Below are positions 51,344-59,671 of a stretch of 64,000 bases of DNA, in pieces. The notes beneath the pieces are model-generated. The model saw only the letters and a list, made by a program, of their open reading frames with translations, was not told the origin of the DNA and searched no databases. Positions within the stretch are counted from its first letter, which is position 1, and every line of letters starts with the position of its first letter. The stretch comes from Crocinitomicaceae bacterium (GTDB taxonomy: Bacteria; Bacteroidota; Bacteroidia; Flavobacteriales_D; Crocinitomicaceae): NCBI GenBank assembly GCA_029238665.1, contig JAQWFQ010000024.1, positions 1-64,000 on the forward strand. Reading direction: 5' to 3'. A program made the translations under genes and the position numbers.

Positions 51344-52555
51344 ATGAAAAAATTCGAGATACCGGAGTATTACAAATCTCCAATCATTAGCAAAGTAAAA
51401 GCAATGCGGAAGTTGGAAGACCCTAGAAAAAAGGACTTCTCTCCTACCATACTTAAGTTCGGAAGTGTCGAGTTTATTATCAGTAGACATTTTGGATTTT
51501 GTTATGGTGTTGAAAACGCAATTGAAAAATCCTATCGTGCTATTCAAGAAAATCCTGAAAAACGTATCTTTCTGATTAGCCAAATGATCCACAATCCAGA
51601 CGTAAATCAAGACCTATTAAGTCAGGGTGTACGGTTTATTCAAGACACTGATGGTTCACAACTGATTTCTTGGGATGAGATTACACTTGAAGATATTGTT
51701 ATTATACCGGCTTTTGGAACAACAACTGAAACTCGCAACCTGTTAACAGACAAAGGTGTTGACGTTAAAACCTACAACACAACCTGTCCTTTTGTAGAAA
51801 AAGTTTGGAATCGATCTGCTAAACTTGGAGAAAACGACCATACAATTATTATTCACGGAAAATATAATCACGAAGAAACGAAAGCTACTTTTTCTCATAG
51901 TAAAGAAAATTCCCCTTCACTTATCGTAAAGAACATGGAAGAGACAAAGTTTCTTTCTGATTATATTTTAGGAAAACATTCAACTGAAGAGTTTAATGCA
52001 TATTTCAAACATAAATATTCAGCTAACTTTAACCCTGAGTTAGATTTAGCAAAAATTGGAGTTGTTAATCAAACAACAATGCTAGCCTCAGAAACCCAAG
52101 AAATAGCAAGCTTCATTCGTACAACGATGATTGAAAAATTTGGGGAAGAACAAATCAAAAATCATTTCGCAGACACAAAAGACACCTTGTGTTACGCAAC
52201 AAACGACAACCAATCTGCAACCTTAGAATTATTAAATCAAGAAGCTGACTTGGCTATTGTCGTTGGTGGATATAACAGCAGCAACACCTCACATTTAGTA
52301 GAGCTACTTGAACAAAAATTCAAAACATTCTTTATTAAAAATGATGAGGAAATCTCCAGTAAAAACACGATTAAATCATTTAACATCCACTCCAAAACAA
52401 CCACAAATTCAACCGAGTTTCTTGGAGACAAAAAAACATTGAAAATCATAATAACTTCAGGCGCTTCATGCCCTGATGCAATTGTAGACAATGTAATGAA
52501 ACGTGTTTTAGACCTTATGGACATTCCTTTTGACCCTAATAACATAAAATTATAG
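51344..52555 (+). CDS. ispH: 4-hydroxy-3-methylbut-2-enyl diphosphate reductase
   Basis: Final step of the MEP isoprenoid pathway, an Fe-S enzyme giving isopentenyl and dimethylallyl diphosphate. The three cluster cysteines are in HFGFCYGVENAI, TTCPFVEKVW and SGASCPDAIVDNV; the substrate histidine is in HGKYNHEETKAT. About 403 residues, the long form used in Bacteroidota. A TTG at 51341 also opens the frame; ATG 51344 is chosen, with a TATTTTTA near-consensus -7 box 5 bases before it. First gene of an operon with the cyclase and pduO-type genes. Confidence 0.95.
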   Translation: MKKFEIPEYYKSPIISKVKAMRKLEDPRKKDFSPTILKFGSVEFIISRHFGFCYGVENAIEKSYRAIQENPEKRIFLISQMIHNPDVNQDLLSQGVRFIQDTDGSQLISWDEITLEDIVIIPAFGTTTETRNLLTDKGVDVKTYNTTCPFVEKVWNRSAKLGENDHTIIIHGKYNHEETKATFSHSKENSPSLIVKNMEETKFLSDYILGKHSTEEFNAYFKHKYSANFNPELDLAKIGVVNQTTMLASETQEIASFIRTTMIEKFGEEQIKNHFADTKDTLCYATNDNQSATLELLNQEADLAIVVGGYNSSNTSHLVELLEQKFKTFFIKNDEEISSKNTIKSFNIHSKTTTNSTEFLGDKKTLKIIITSGASCPDAIVDNVMKRVLDLMDIPFDPNNIKL

Positions 52556-54250
52556 ATGGAAAAGTTCATCAACATCCTTATTGTTCACCCCGAAGAAATT
52601 ATCCGAATTGGATTAAAAGAAATTCTTTCCGGAGGAGGCAATAATGTATTGATGGCTAGCAATAGTGAAGAAGCACTAACAACCATTCAAAAAAAAGAAA
52701 TTGGTATTGTCATACTCGATATTGAAATTGTGAATCATGGCAACGCTATAATTAAAGAATTAAAGCTTAAAAGCAAACTCAAGAACAACTACACGATTTT
52801 AATTTCAAATAGGATAACTACCGATTCTAAAATATATAAAGGAATGCAAGGTGGAGCAGTCGACTATATCCCCTTTCCCTTTAACCCCAACCTAATTAAA
52901 AGTAAAATTGAAGTTTTTAAAACACTTTATTACAAAGACCAACGAATTGGTGAATTGTTGAGTAACATATTTCCTGAAACCGTATTAAACGAACTATCTT
53001 CAGGAGGCAAGTTCTCACCTAAGAGGATTGAGAAGGGAGTTGTTTTATTTACTGACTTTGTTGACTTCTCTCAAAAAGCAAAATCAACCAAACCTCTTCT
53101 ATTAATTCAACAACTGGAAAAATATTTCTCAAAATTTGACCAGATCATGTTGAAATATAATCTTGAAAAAATTAAAACAATTGGAGACGCTTACATGGCA
53201 CTTTCGGGGGTGACAGAAGATAATCCAGAACCCGTAATTAGGGCATGTTTAGCAGCCATTGAAATTCGAGATTTCATGAAGAGTGAACGCGATGTTGCGA
53301 TTGCGCTAAAACAAGACTTTTGGGAAATTAGAATTGGTCTACACATGGGACCATTGGTTGCTGGAATTATAGGCGCTACAAAATATAGTTTTGATGTTTG
53401 GGGAGACACTGTCAATGTTGCTGCACGCGCAGAGTCTGGCACTAAAAATGGAACCATTAGCGTTACCCGATCTATTTACAACGAAATAAAAGACCTCTTC
53501 ACCACATCACCTCGAGGAAACATTGACTTAAAAAAGCGAGGCGGATCAGTTGAAATGTTCTACCTAGATTCTATTAACCCTGAAAACTCAATGTATAATG
53601 AAGGTTGTATTCCCGATAGTGAATTACGCCTTAAATGCGGATTAGTGTCAATGGACTTTAATCTTATGCGCAGTTGGATCTTAAATCATTTAAAATCATT
53701 ACTGCCAGAAAACATGCTTTATCACGACATACCACACACCTTAAATGTAGAAAACTCAGCAATACGATATGGAAAGCTAGAAGGTATTACAGATGAAGAA
53801 ATGTGTTTAATTAGAACAGCCGCACTTTACCATGATGCTGGATTCATTTTAAGCTATGAAGAAAACGAAGACTTTGCTATCTCTATGGCTCAATCAACCC
53901 TCCCTAAATTTGGATACTCAGAAAATCAAATTAAATTAGTCTGTGACTGCATACATGCTACAAAGCCTAACATCATCCCTCAAACTCTTCTAGAACAACT
54001 AATGGTTGATGCAGACTACGATTATTTAGGACGACCCGATTACCATGTAATTGTAAAAAAATTACGCTTAGAGCTTAGTGATTATGGTGTTAACATGACA
54101 GAAATAGAATGGTTAAACTACCAATTAAATTTCTTAGAAAACATCCACCAATACTTCACTGTTTCAGCAAAGAACATTCGAGATTACGGTAAGTCTGTTC
54201 GAATTAACGACTTGAAACAAAAATTAGAGAACTTGAAATCAAACGAGTAA
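52556..54250 (+). CDS. receiver - class III adenylate cyclase - HD phosphohydrolase fusion
   Basis: A 564-residue protein of three domains. Residues 5-122 are a receiver domain (phospho-acceptor D55 in VILDIEIV; the usual acidic pocket reads HPEE and the Lys of the YxKP motif is Phe in YIPFPF, so it may be a pseudo-receiver). Residues ~155-340 form a class III cyclase: metal Asp D167 (FTDFVDF) and D211 (IGDAY), ATP-specific K207 and D280 (FDVWG), transition-state N287 and R291 (NVAAR) are all present, so adenylate cyclase activity is expected. Residues ~385-500 form an HD domain with ligands H394, H426-D427 (YHDAG), H467 and D485/D487. The HD part could degrade a nucleotide. It starts at the base after the ispH stop and overlaps pduO by one base. 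Confidence 0.9.
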   Translation: MEKFINILIVHPEEIIRIGLKEILSGGGNNVLMASNSEEALTTIQKKEIGIVILDIEIVNHGNAIIKELKLKSKLKNNYTILISNRITTDSKIYKGMQGGAVDYIPFPFNPNLIKSKIEVFKTLYYKDQRIGELLSNIFPETVLNELSSGGKFSPKRIEKGVVLFTDFVDFSQKAKSTKPLLLIQQLEKYFSKFDQIMLKYNLEKIKTIGDAYMALSGVTEDNPEPVIRACLAAIEIRDFMKSERDVAIALKQDFWEIRIGLHMGPLVAGIIGATKYSFDVWGDTVNVAARAESGTKNGTISVTRSIYNEIKDLFTTSPRGNIDLKKRGGSVEMFYLDSINPENSMYNEGCIPDSELRLKCGLVSMDFNLMRSWILNHLKSLLPENMLYHDIPHTLNVENSAIRYGKLEGITDEEMCLIRTAALYHDAGFILSYEENEDFAISMAQSTLPKFGYSENQIKLVCDCIHATKPNIIPQTLLEQLMVDADYDYLGRPDYHVIVKKLRLELSDYGVNMTEIEWLNYQLNFLENIHQYFTVSAKNIRDYGKSVRINDLKQKLENLKSNE

Positions 54251-54798
54251 TGAAGGTATATACAAAAAAAGGAGATAAAGGAACAACCCAATTGATTGGA
54301 GGAACACGCATTCCCAAAAATGCGCTACGAATTGAAGCTTATGGTACAATTGATGAATTAAATTCATATATCGGGCTAATTCGAGATCAAGAAATTAACT
54401 CCAATTACGTCGATCAATTGATTGAAACACAGGATCGTTTATTCACGCTTGGCTCACTGCTTGCAGCTGACCCTGAAAAATCGACAATGAAACTCCCAGA
54501 ACTTCAAGAGTCAGACATTACAAATCTTGAAAATTGGATTGATGAAATGGAAACTACACTAGAACCAATGACAAGTTTCATCCTTCCTGGTGGACACACA
54601 ACAGTATCTTACACACACATCGCCCGCTGTATTTGCAGACGGTCAGAAAGAGTAATCACCGAATTAAGCTTAACAAATACCGTTTCTCCACGGATTCTTG
54701 CATATGTAAATCGATTAAGTGACTACCTCTTTGTTTTGGGGCGAAAACTAACAAAAGACCTAAATGCAAAAGAACAACCTTGGAAACCGAGAATGTAA
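54250..54798 (+). CDS. ATP:cob(I)alamin adenosyltransferase (PduO type)
   Basis: Makes adenosylcobalamin from ATP and cob(I)alamin. The 182-residue protein shows the PduO pattern: VYTKKGDKGTTQLIGGTRIPKNALRIEAYGTIDELNSYIGL, RCICRRSERVITEL and YVNRLSDYLFVLGRKL. Its start overlaps the cyclase stop by one base, so it is the third gene of the operon. A metal/corrinoid-receptor gene exists elsewhere in the window (13423-14211). Confidence 0.95.
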   Translation: MKVYTKKGDKGTTQLIGGTRIPKNALRIEAYGTIDELNSYIGLIRDQEINSNYVDQLIETQDRLFTLGSLLAADPEKSTMKLPELQESDITNLENWIDEMETTLEPMTSFILPGGHTTVSYTHIARCICRRSERVITELSLTNTVSPRILAYVNRLSDYLFVLGRKLTKDLNAKEQPWKPRM

Positions 54799-54844
54799 TT
54801 TTCGAACTTAATTGAATTCATTTTTGAAACTTTATCCAATAACA

Positions 54845-54876
54845 TTTGGTTTATTTCAAATTAAAATTAATTTTGC
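54845..54876 (+). promoter_or_regulatory. full Bacteroidota promoter (-33 and -7) of the DUF2795 gene
   Basis: TTTG at 54845-54848 and TAATTTTGC at 54868-54876 are separated by 19 bases, the classical -33/-7 arrangement. The ATG follows at 54910, giving a leader of about 30 bases. Confidence 0.85.
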
Positions 54877-54909
54877 GCAAAACACAGAGTAATTTACTAA
54901 AAGAAAAAT

Positions 54910-55131
54910 ATGTACTGGACATTAGAATTAGCATCATACTTGGAAGATGCGCCGTGGCCAGCGGCAAAAGATGAGCTGGTAGACTTCGCAATTAGAACTG
55001 GTGCACCATTGGAAGTAGTTGAAAACCTCCAAGCATTAGAAGATGAAGGTGAAACTTACGAAAATATCGAAGAGATATGGCCGGACTATCCATCTAGAGA
55101 AGATTTCCTTTTCAACGAAGACGAATATTAA
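54910..55131 (+). CDS. DUF2795 protein
   Basis: A 73-residue acidic protein with the DUF2795 pattern WTLELASYLEDAPWPAAKDELVDFAIRTGAPLEVVENLQALEDEGETYENIEEIWPDYPSREDF. Function unknown; small and probably abundant, since it has the strongest promoter and terminator pair in the window. Confidence 0.92.
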   Translation: MYWTLELASYLEDAPWPAAKDELVDFAIRTGAPLEVVENLQALEDEGETYENIEEIWPDYPSREDFLFNEDEY

Positions 55132-55164
55132 AAAAAATCCCGAATTATTTCGGGATTTTTTTTT
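55131..55164 (+). terminator. rho-independent terminator of the DUF2795 gene
   Basis: A 14-bp stem (ending in atcccgaa/ttcgggat) with loop TTAT begins at the last base of the stop codon and is followed by nine T residues. Confidence 0.93.
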
Positions 55165-55340
55165 CACAAAACACCCCCCTATCGAATACGCTCGTTGAGT
55201 ACCTATACACAACCCTTACCTTATTATTTCGATAAAATAAGCCGTATTTAATTACGTTGGTTGCTTCACTTTATTGTTAAATCTACTTTTCATTCAGAAA
55301 AAAAGCCTATTTTAATATCTAAAATTTGACCTAACATATA

Positions 55341-56777
55341 TTGACTCTACTCAAACGTATATTTATAGCACACCTTCTACTCCTTGTTTTCTCAATGAGT
55401 GGCTGTAATAGAGAAACATCTACAGAAGCTTACACACCCATTATTCCAACTGTAGAACTAGACTTACCCCAACTAATCAAAAAAGGGAAAATTACTATTC
55501 TAGCTGAAAATAGCACCACATCGTACTTTATGTACAAAGGAAAAAAAATGGGGTTTGAATATGAGCTTTTAAAACTTTTCGCCGAAGACATCGACCTTGA
55601 TCTAGAAATTAAAGTTGTACACAACTTAGACAGCTTAACAGCAATGCTGAACTCAGGACAAGGTGATATTATAGCATGCAACTATACAGTAACACGTGAA
55701 CGAAGTAAATCAATTCTATTTTCAACGGCTTTTATTCAATCAGAGCAAGTACTCATTCAACGTAAACCTGATAACTGGAAAAGTATGCAGGAAAAAGAAT
55801 GGATGGCCACATTGATTACAGACCCTGTAGAACTTGCTAATAAAACGGTTCATGTATGGTCAAATTCCAGCTACCATCAACGACTACTCCATTTGCAAGA
55901 AGAGATTGGAGACACCATTAATATTCAAGGGGTAAAAGGAAATATTGGAGGCGAAGAGTTAATTGAGATGGTTGCTGACGGAATAATCGATTACACTGTT
56001 TCAGAACAAAATGTAGCACAGGTAAACAAGCAATTCTTTACAAACATTTATACCGACTTAAAGCTATCTGTAAAACAAAAACTCGCATTTGGAATGCGTA
56101 AATCAAGCCCTTTATTAAAGTTAAAGCTAGATGAATGGCTCAACAACTTCATGGAACAACCTACCTATAAATATATCGCACGAAAATACTTTGAATTGCC
56201 CCGAGCAGCAGCAAGAAGACAGCGAGACTTCTCAAAGCTCAACGGATCTTCCATTTCTTCTTACGATGCTACCTTCAAAAAAGCAGCTGAAAAATCTGGT
56301 TGGGACTGGAGATTGATTGCTGCATTGGCATACCAAGAGTCTAAATTTAACCCAAATGCACTCTCATTTGGAGGTGCTTATGGCATGATGCAGTTCATGC
56401 CTAACACAGGGCCAACCTATGGTGTTTTTCCTGATTCACCACCAGAAGTTCAAATTATGGGAGGAGGTAGGAAACTTGCCGCAGATGAAAAGTATTGGCA
56501 TAAAATCCTTGACTCTTTTCAACGAAAAAAATTCTCCATAGCCTCTTACAACGCCGGAAGAGGACATGTATTAGATGCCCAGCGCCTAGCAAAAAAGCAT
56601 GGTTTAGATCACTTAAAATGGGATGATAATGTTGAAAAGATGCTGCTTAATTTATCCAAACAAGAATACTATCAAGATGAAGTTGTTCGACACGGCGTAA
56701 TGAAAAGTCGTATTACATACAACTACGTTCGAGAAGTAACCCAAAGATACTATGAATGGGCTACCATTTACCCATGA
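55341..56777 (+). CDS. mltF: MltF-type lytic murein transglycosylase (lipoprotein)
   Basis: Cleaves peptidoglycan with 1,6-anhydro product formation in the periplasm. The 478-residue precursor has a lipobox Cys22 (FSMSGC), a periplasmic solute-binding-like domain (~45-265, ITILAENSTTSYFMYKGKKMGFEYELLKLF), and a C-terminal SLT domain with catalytic Glu333 in AALAYQESKFNPNA, followed by GGAYGMMQFMPNTG and YNAGRGHV. This is the MltF architecture. The only start before the signal is TTG (55341); an in-frame TAA lies 7 bases upstream. The stop overlaps the miaA start by 26 bases. Confidence 0.9.
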   Translation: MTLLKRIFIAHLLLLVFSMSGCNRETSTEAYTPIIPTVELDLPQLIKKGKITILAENSTTSYFMYKGKKMGFEYELLKLFAEDIDLDLEIKVVHNLDSLTAMLNSGQGDIIACNYTVTRERSKSILFSTAFIQSEQVLIQRKPDNWKSMQEKEWMATLITDPVELANKTVHVWSNSSYHQRLLHLQEEIGDTINIQGVKGNIGGEELIEMVADGIIDYTVSEQNVAQVNKQFFTNIYTDLKLSVKQKLAFGMRKSSPLLKLKLDEWLNNFMEQPTYKYIARKYFELPRAAARRQRDFSKLNGSSISSYDATFKKAAEKSGWDWRLIAALAYQESKFNPNALSFGGAYGMMQFMPNTGPTYGVFPDSPPEVQIMGGGRKLAADEKYWHKILDSFQRKKFSIASYNAGRGHVLDAQRLAKKHGLDHLKWDDNVEKMLLNLSKQEYYQDEVVRHGVMKSRITYNYVREVTQRYYEWATIYP

Positions 56778-57714
56778 TACTTACTACTTTTACAAAAAAA
56801 ACATCAAACATTTAATCGTCATAGAAGGTCCTACTGCTAGTGGTAAAACATCACTCAGCGTAGAACTGGCCAAACATTTCAACACTTCAATTATTTCTGC
56901 AGATTCAAGGCAATTTTATAGAGAGTTAGAAATTGGCACAGCCAAACCATCAAAAGAAGAGCAATCAGGAATTCAACACCATTTCATTGATTCGCATTCA
57001 GTAACAGATGAAATCAGCTCTGCTAGGTTTGAAAAAGAAGGGTTAAAGATTTTAGAAAAACAATTCAATTCAACGAACATTATTATTCTTGTAGGAGGTT
57101 CTGGCATGTTTATCGATGCTTTATGCAATGGATTAGATAATATCCCAGTAGACACAAATATAAAACAACAAATTCAAGCGGAATATGATGAATACGGGAC
57201 ACACTCCTTACTGAATGAATTAAAAGAAAAAGACCCTGTGTATTTCGAAACAATTGACACGAATAATCCTGCACGTATTATTCGTGCAATTGAAGCGATC
57301 CGAATTACAGGAAAACCTTATTCAGAATTGCGGAAATCACAGCCAAAAACACGTCCATTTCAAGTTCACAAATATGTAATTAATCACGAGCGAACGCTTT
57401 TATATAACCGAATCAATTTACGTGTTGACCTAATGATTCAAGCAGGGCTAATTGATGAAGTAAAAGCTGTACAACAACACCGGGATTTATCTTCACTAAA
57501 CACTGTTGGGTACAAAGAATTGTTTGATTATTTAGATGGAAACTACACCCTAGAAGAAGCGGTTGATAAAATAAAACAAAACACAAGAAGGTATGCCAAA
57601 CGTCAACTAACCTGGTTTAGAAGGCACCAAGATGCAGTTTGGGTTGATTTTGACCAAAATTCAAAAATGATGGACGTAATCATAAATCATTTTAACACGA
57701 CACTACAAAAATAA
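56752..57714 (+). CDS. miaA: tRNA dimethylallyltransferase
   Basis: Adds an isopentenyl group to A37 of tRNAs reading UNN codons. The 320-residue protein has P-loop GPTASGKTSL (26-35), SADSRQFYRELEIGTAKPS, GGSGMFIDAL, TVGYKELFDYLDG and NTRRYAKRQLTWFRRHQDAVWVD. The frame has no ATG between the P-loop and 56752, which lies within mltF, so a 26-base overlap is accepted. Its substrate dimethylallyl diphosphate comes from the MEP pathway, whose last enzyme IspH is encoded nearby. Confidence 0.95.
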   Translation: MNGLPFTHDTYYFYKKNIKHLIVIEGPTASGKTSLSVELAKHFNTSIISADSRQFYRELEIGTAKPSKEEQSGIQHHFIDSHSVTDEISSARFEKEGLKILEKQFNSTNIIILVGGSGMFIDALCNGLDNIPVDTNIKQQIQAEYDEYGTHSLLNELKEKDPVYFETIDTNNPARIIRAIEAIRITGKPYSELRKSQPKTRPFQVHKYVINHERTLLYNRINLRVDLMIQAGLIDEVKAVQQHRDLSSLNTVGYKELFDYLDGNYTLEEAVDKIKQNTRRYAKRQLTWFRRHQDAVWVDFDQNSKMMDVIINHFNTTLQK

Positions 57715-57762
57715 TCACGCGTATATAGTCGTTATTGACGCTTCTATAAGAAAAAAACAACC

Positions 57763-58404
57763 ATGAAAATAACACTCGAAAACATTATTCCATACCCACT
57801 GGCCACAACAAAGTATGGGACAGGTAGTGTGTGGGGAAATTTTATTGAGCTAAATCAAGGGCAACAAATCATATTGAATGCATCTAGTGGAAAAGGAAAG
57901 TCAACATTCACAACAACCCTTATGGGCATTCGAAATGATTATGAAGGTTCGATTCTATACGATGGTATAAATATCAAAACATTTACTTCAACTGACTGGT
58001 CAAAAATTAGATCATCTAAAATGGCTGCTGTATATCAAGACCTACAGTTATTTCCTCAGTTAACCGTTAAAGAAAACTTATTACTGAAAAATCGTCTAAC
58101 AGACAGGTATACCGAAACTGAATTGATACAACACGTAGAAAAATTGAAGATTGACACCAAGTGGAATCACCAGTGTGGAAAGCTTTCAATGGGGCAACAA
58201 CAGCGTGTAGCAATTATTCGCGCAATAGCTCAGCCATACGACTGGCTTATTATGGACGAGCCCTTCTCTCACCTTGACCTTGAAAATAAAACCAACTGCA
58301 TGGACTTAATTCACAACAATACGATAGAGCAAGGAGCTGGTTTTATTCTAACAACATTAGATAATAATCACACACATAATTACGATCAAGAATTAAAACT
58401 TTAA
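57763..58404 (+). CDS. ABC transporter ATPase, LolD/MacB-like, with altered motifs
   Basis: A 213-residue ABC ATPase. Walker A is ASSGKGKST (40-48), with Ala in the first Gly position; the Q-loop is YQDLQLFPQ (92); the signature is LSMGQQQR (141-148); Walker B is WLIMDEPF (161-168) with catalytic Glu166. The switch histidine expected near 199 is Leu (ILTTLDNN). It precedes the permease by 2 bases. Probably part of a lipid- or lipoprotein-type exporter (type VII ABC), but weak ATPase activity or altered coupling is possible. Confidence 0.88.
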   Translation: MKITLENIIPYPLATTKYGTGSVWGNFIELNQGQQIILNASSGKGKSTFTTTLMGIRNDYEGSILYDGINIKTFTSTDWSKIRSSKMAAVYQDLQLFPQLTVKENLLLKNRLTDRYTETELIQHVEKLKIDTKWNHQCGKLSMGQQQRVAIIRAIAQPYDWLIMDEPFSHLDLENKTNCMDLIHNNTIEQGAGFILTTLDNNHTHNYDQELKL

Positions 58405-58406
58405 TC

Positions 58407-59588
58407 ATGTTAAAGAACTTGCTTTTCAAGAATCAAGACAAGAAGCAACTGATTATTGCAATGGTTGGAGCTTTTTTAGGAATTACATTTCTCATAACTT
58501 CTATTCATTATTTAATTAGAATCAATGACTTTGGTAAGGGTGCAGACATTTTAGGACCCAATACCATTATTGTTCAGAAACGTGTTTCAAACTCTAGCCT
58601 ACTAAAATTAACACGCACAGACTTCTCTACGTCCGAATTGGAAAAAATAAAACTAAAACCTTTCATTCAAGATGTAAAACCTGTAATTGCAAACAATTTT
58701 AATGTTTCTTTTGAAACTGCAGATCCGCTAATTCCAAGGTTTCGATCCGATGTTTTTATTCAAACCGTCGACCCTAAGTTCATGGATGTAAAATCCACTG
58801 CATGGAAATGGAATGAAGGAGATCAATTTGTTCCTATTATAATGCCTAGAGATTTTCTGGTAATGCTTAATACGTTCATGAGTGCAAGTGGAATACCACA
58901 AATTTCAGACAATTTAGCAATGGCTATTAAATTCAAATTCACACTGAGTAACGAGAAAAACACTCAAAAAGAATGGTTTGATACGCGCATTATAGGGTTC
59001 ACCAATGAGATCGCCTCCCTACTTGTCCCAGAAAACTTCATGAGTTATGGAAACACCAAGTTTTCTAACGGAAAAGAGCAAAAAATAACACAAATCATGA
59101 TTTCTGGTAAGGAAGGTGAATTTGGCTTGGTTGAAGATTTATTAACAAAACGTGGACTAAGTTCTAAGAACGCTCAAATGGTTGTGGGAAAACTAAAAAG
59201 TATAATAGGCACCTTGCTTATGCTTATTCTAGGAATCTCTACAATCGCTGTTTTTGTGTCAGGGCTAGTCTTAATTCAATATATGCAACTATTAATATCA
59301 CGCAATATTTATGAAATAAAAACACTCATACATATTGGCTACCATCCAAAAAACATTCTATTCAAATTCTTTTTTTATTTCGCATCAATTTTTGGACTAA
59401 TCGCAAGCCTAGGGGTAGCCTTCTTCTTTTTTATCAAACACTACATAGACGGCATATTAGATACAGGTGGAATACATATCGACAAGGGCATTACACCGGG
59501 TAGTTTATTAGCACTTCTAATTGCATACACCCTATTTATATCTATCAATTATTTCACCGCAAAAAAAAATGTACACAAGCTATCTTAG
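58407..59588 (+). CDS. FtsX/MacB-type ABC permease
   Basis: A 393-residue protein with the type VII topology: one N-terminal helix (IIAMVGAFLGITFLITSIHYLI), a ~225-residue periplasmic domain, then three C-terminal helices (TLLMLILGISTIAVFVSGLVLIQY; FFFYFASIFGLIASLGVAFFFF; SLLALLIAYTLFISINYF). Its ISRNIYEIKTLIHIGYHPKNILFKFF segment is the coupling-helix equivalent of FtsX/LolC/MacB. With the preceding ATPase it makes a minimal two-gene exporter or mechanotransmission unit. Confidence 0.87.
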   Translation: MLKNLLFKNQDKKQLIIAMVGAFLGITFLITSIHYLIRINDFGKGADILGPNTIIVQKRVSNSSLLKLTRTDFSTSELEKIKLKPFIQDVKPVIANNFNVSFETADPLIPRFRSDVFIQTVDPKFMDVKSTAWKWNEGDQFVPIIMPRDFLVMLNTFMSASGIPQISDNLAMAIKFKFTLSNEKNTQKEWFDTRIIGFTNEIASLLVPENFMSYGNTKFSNGKEQKITQIMISGKEGEFGLVEDLLTKRGLSSKNAQMVVGKLKSIIGTLLMLILGISTIAVFVSGLVLIQYMQLLISRNIYEIKTLIHIGYHPKNILFKFFFYFASIFGLIASLGVAFFFFIKHYIDGILDTGGIHIDKGITPGSLLALLIAYTLFISINYFTAKKNVHKLS

Positions 59589-59671
59589 GCGTTAAAAAAA
59601 TGTTAATCTAATGTTGTGTTTAGCTATAGTCAATGATTAAGGATACATTTAAATAAAAAAACTAAACGACG

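Noticed and set aside
51113-51610. 165-codon frame on the minus strand over glmM and ispH
   Set aside because: It is antisense to two confident genes, is low in complexity and has no recognisable motif; treated as a shadow.
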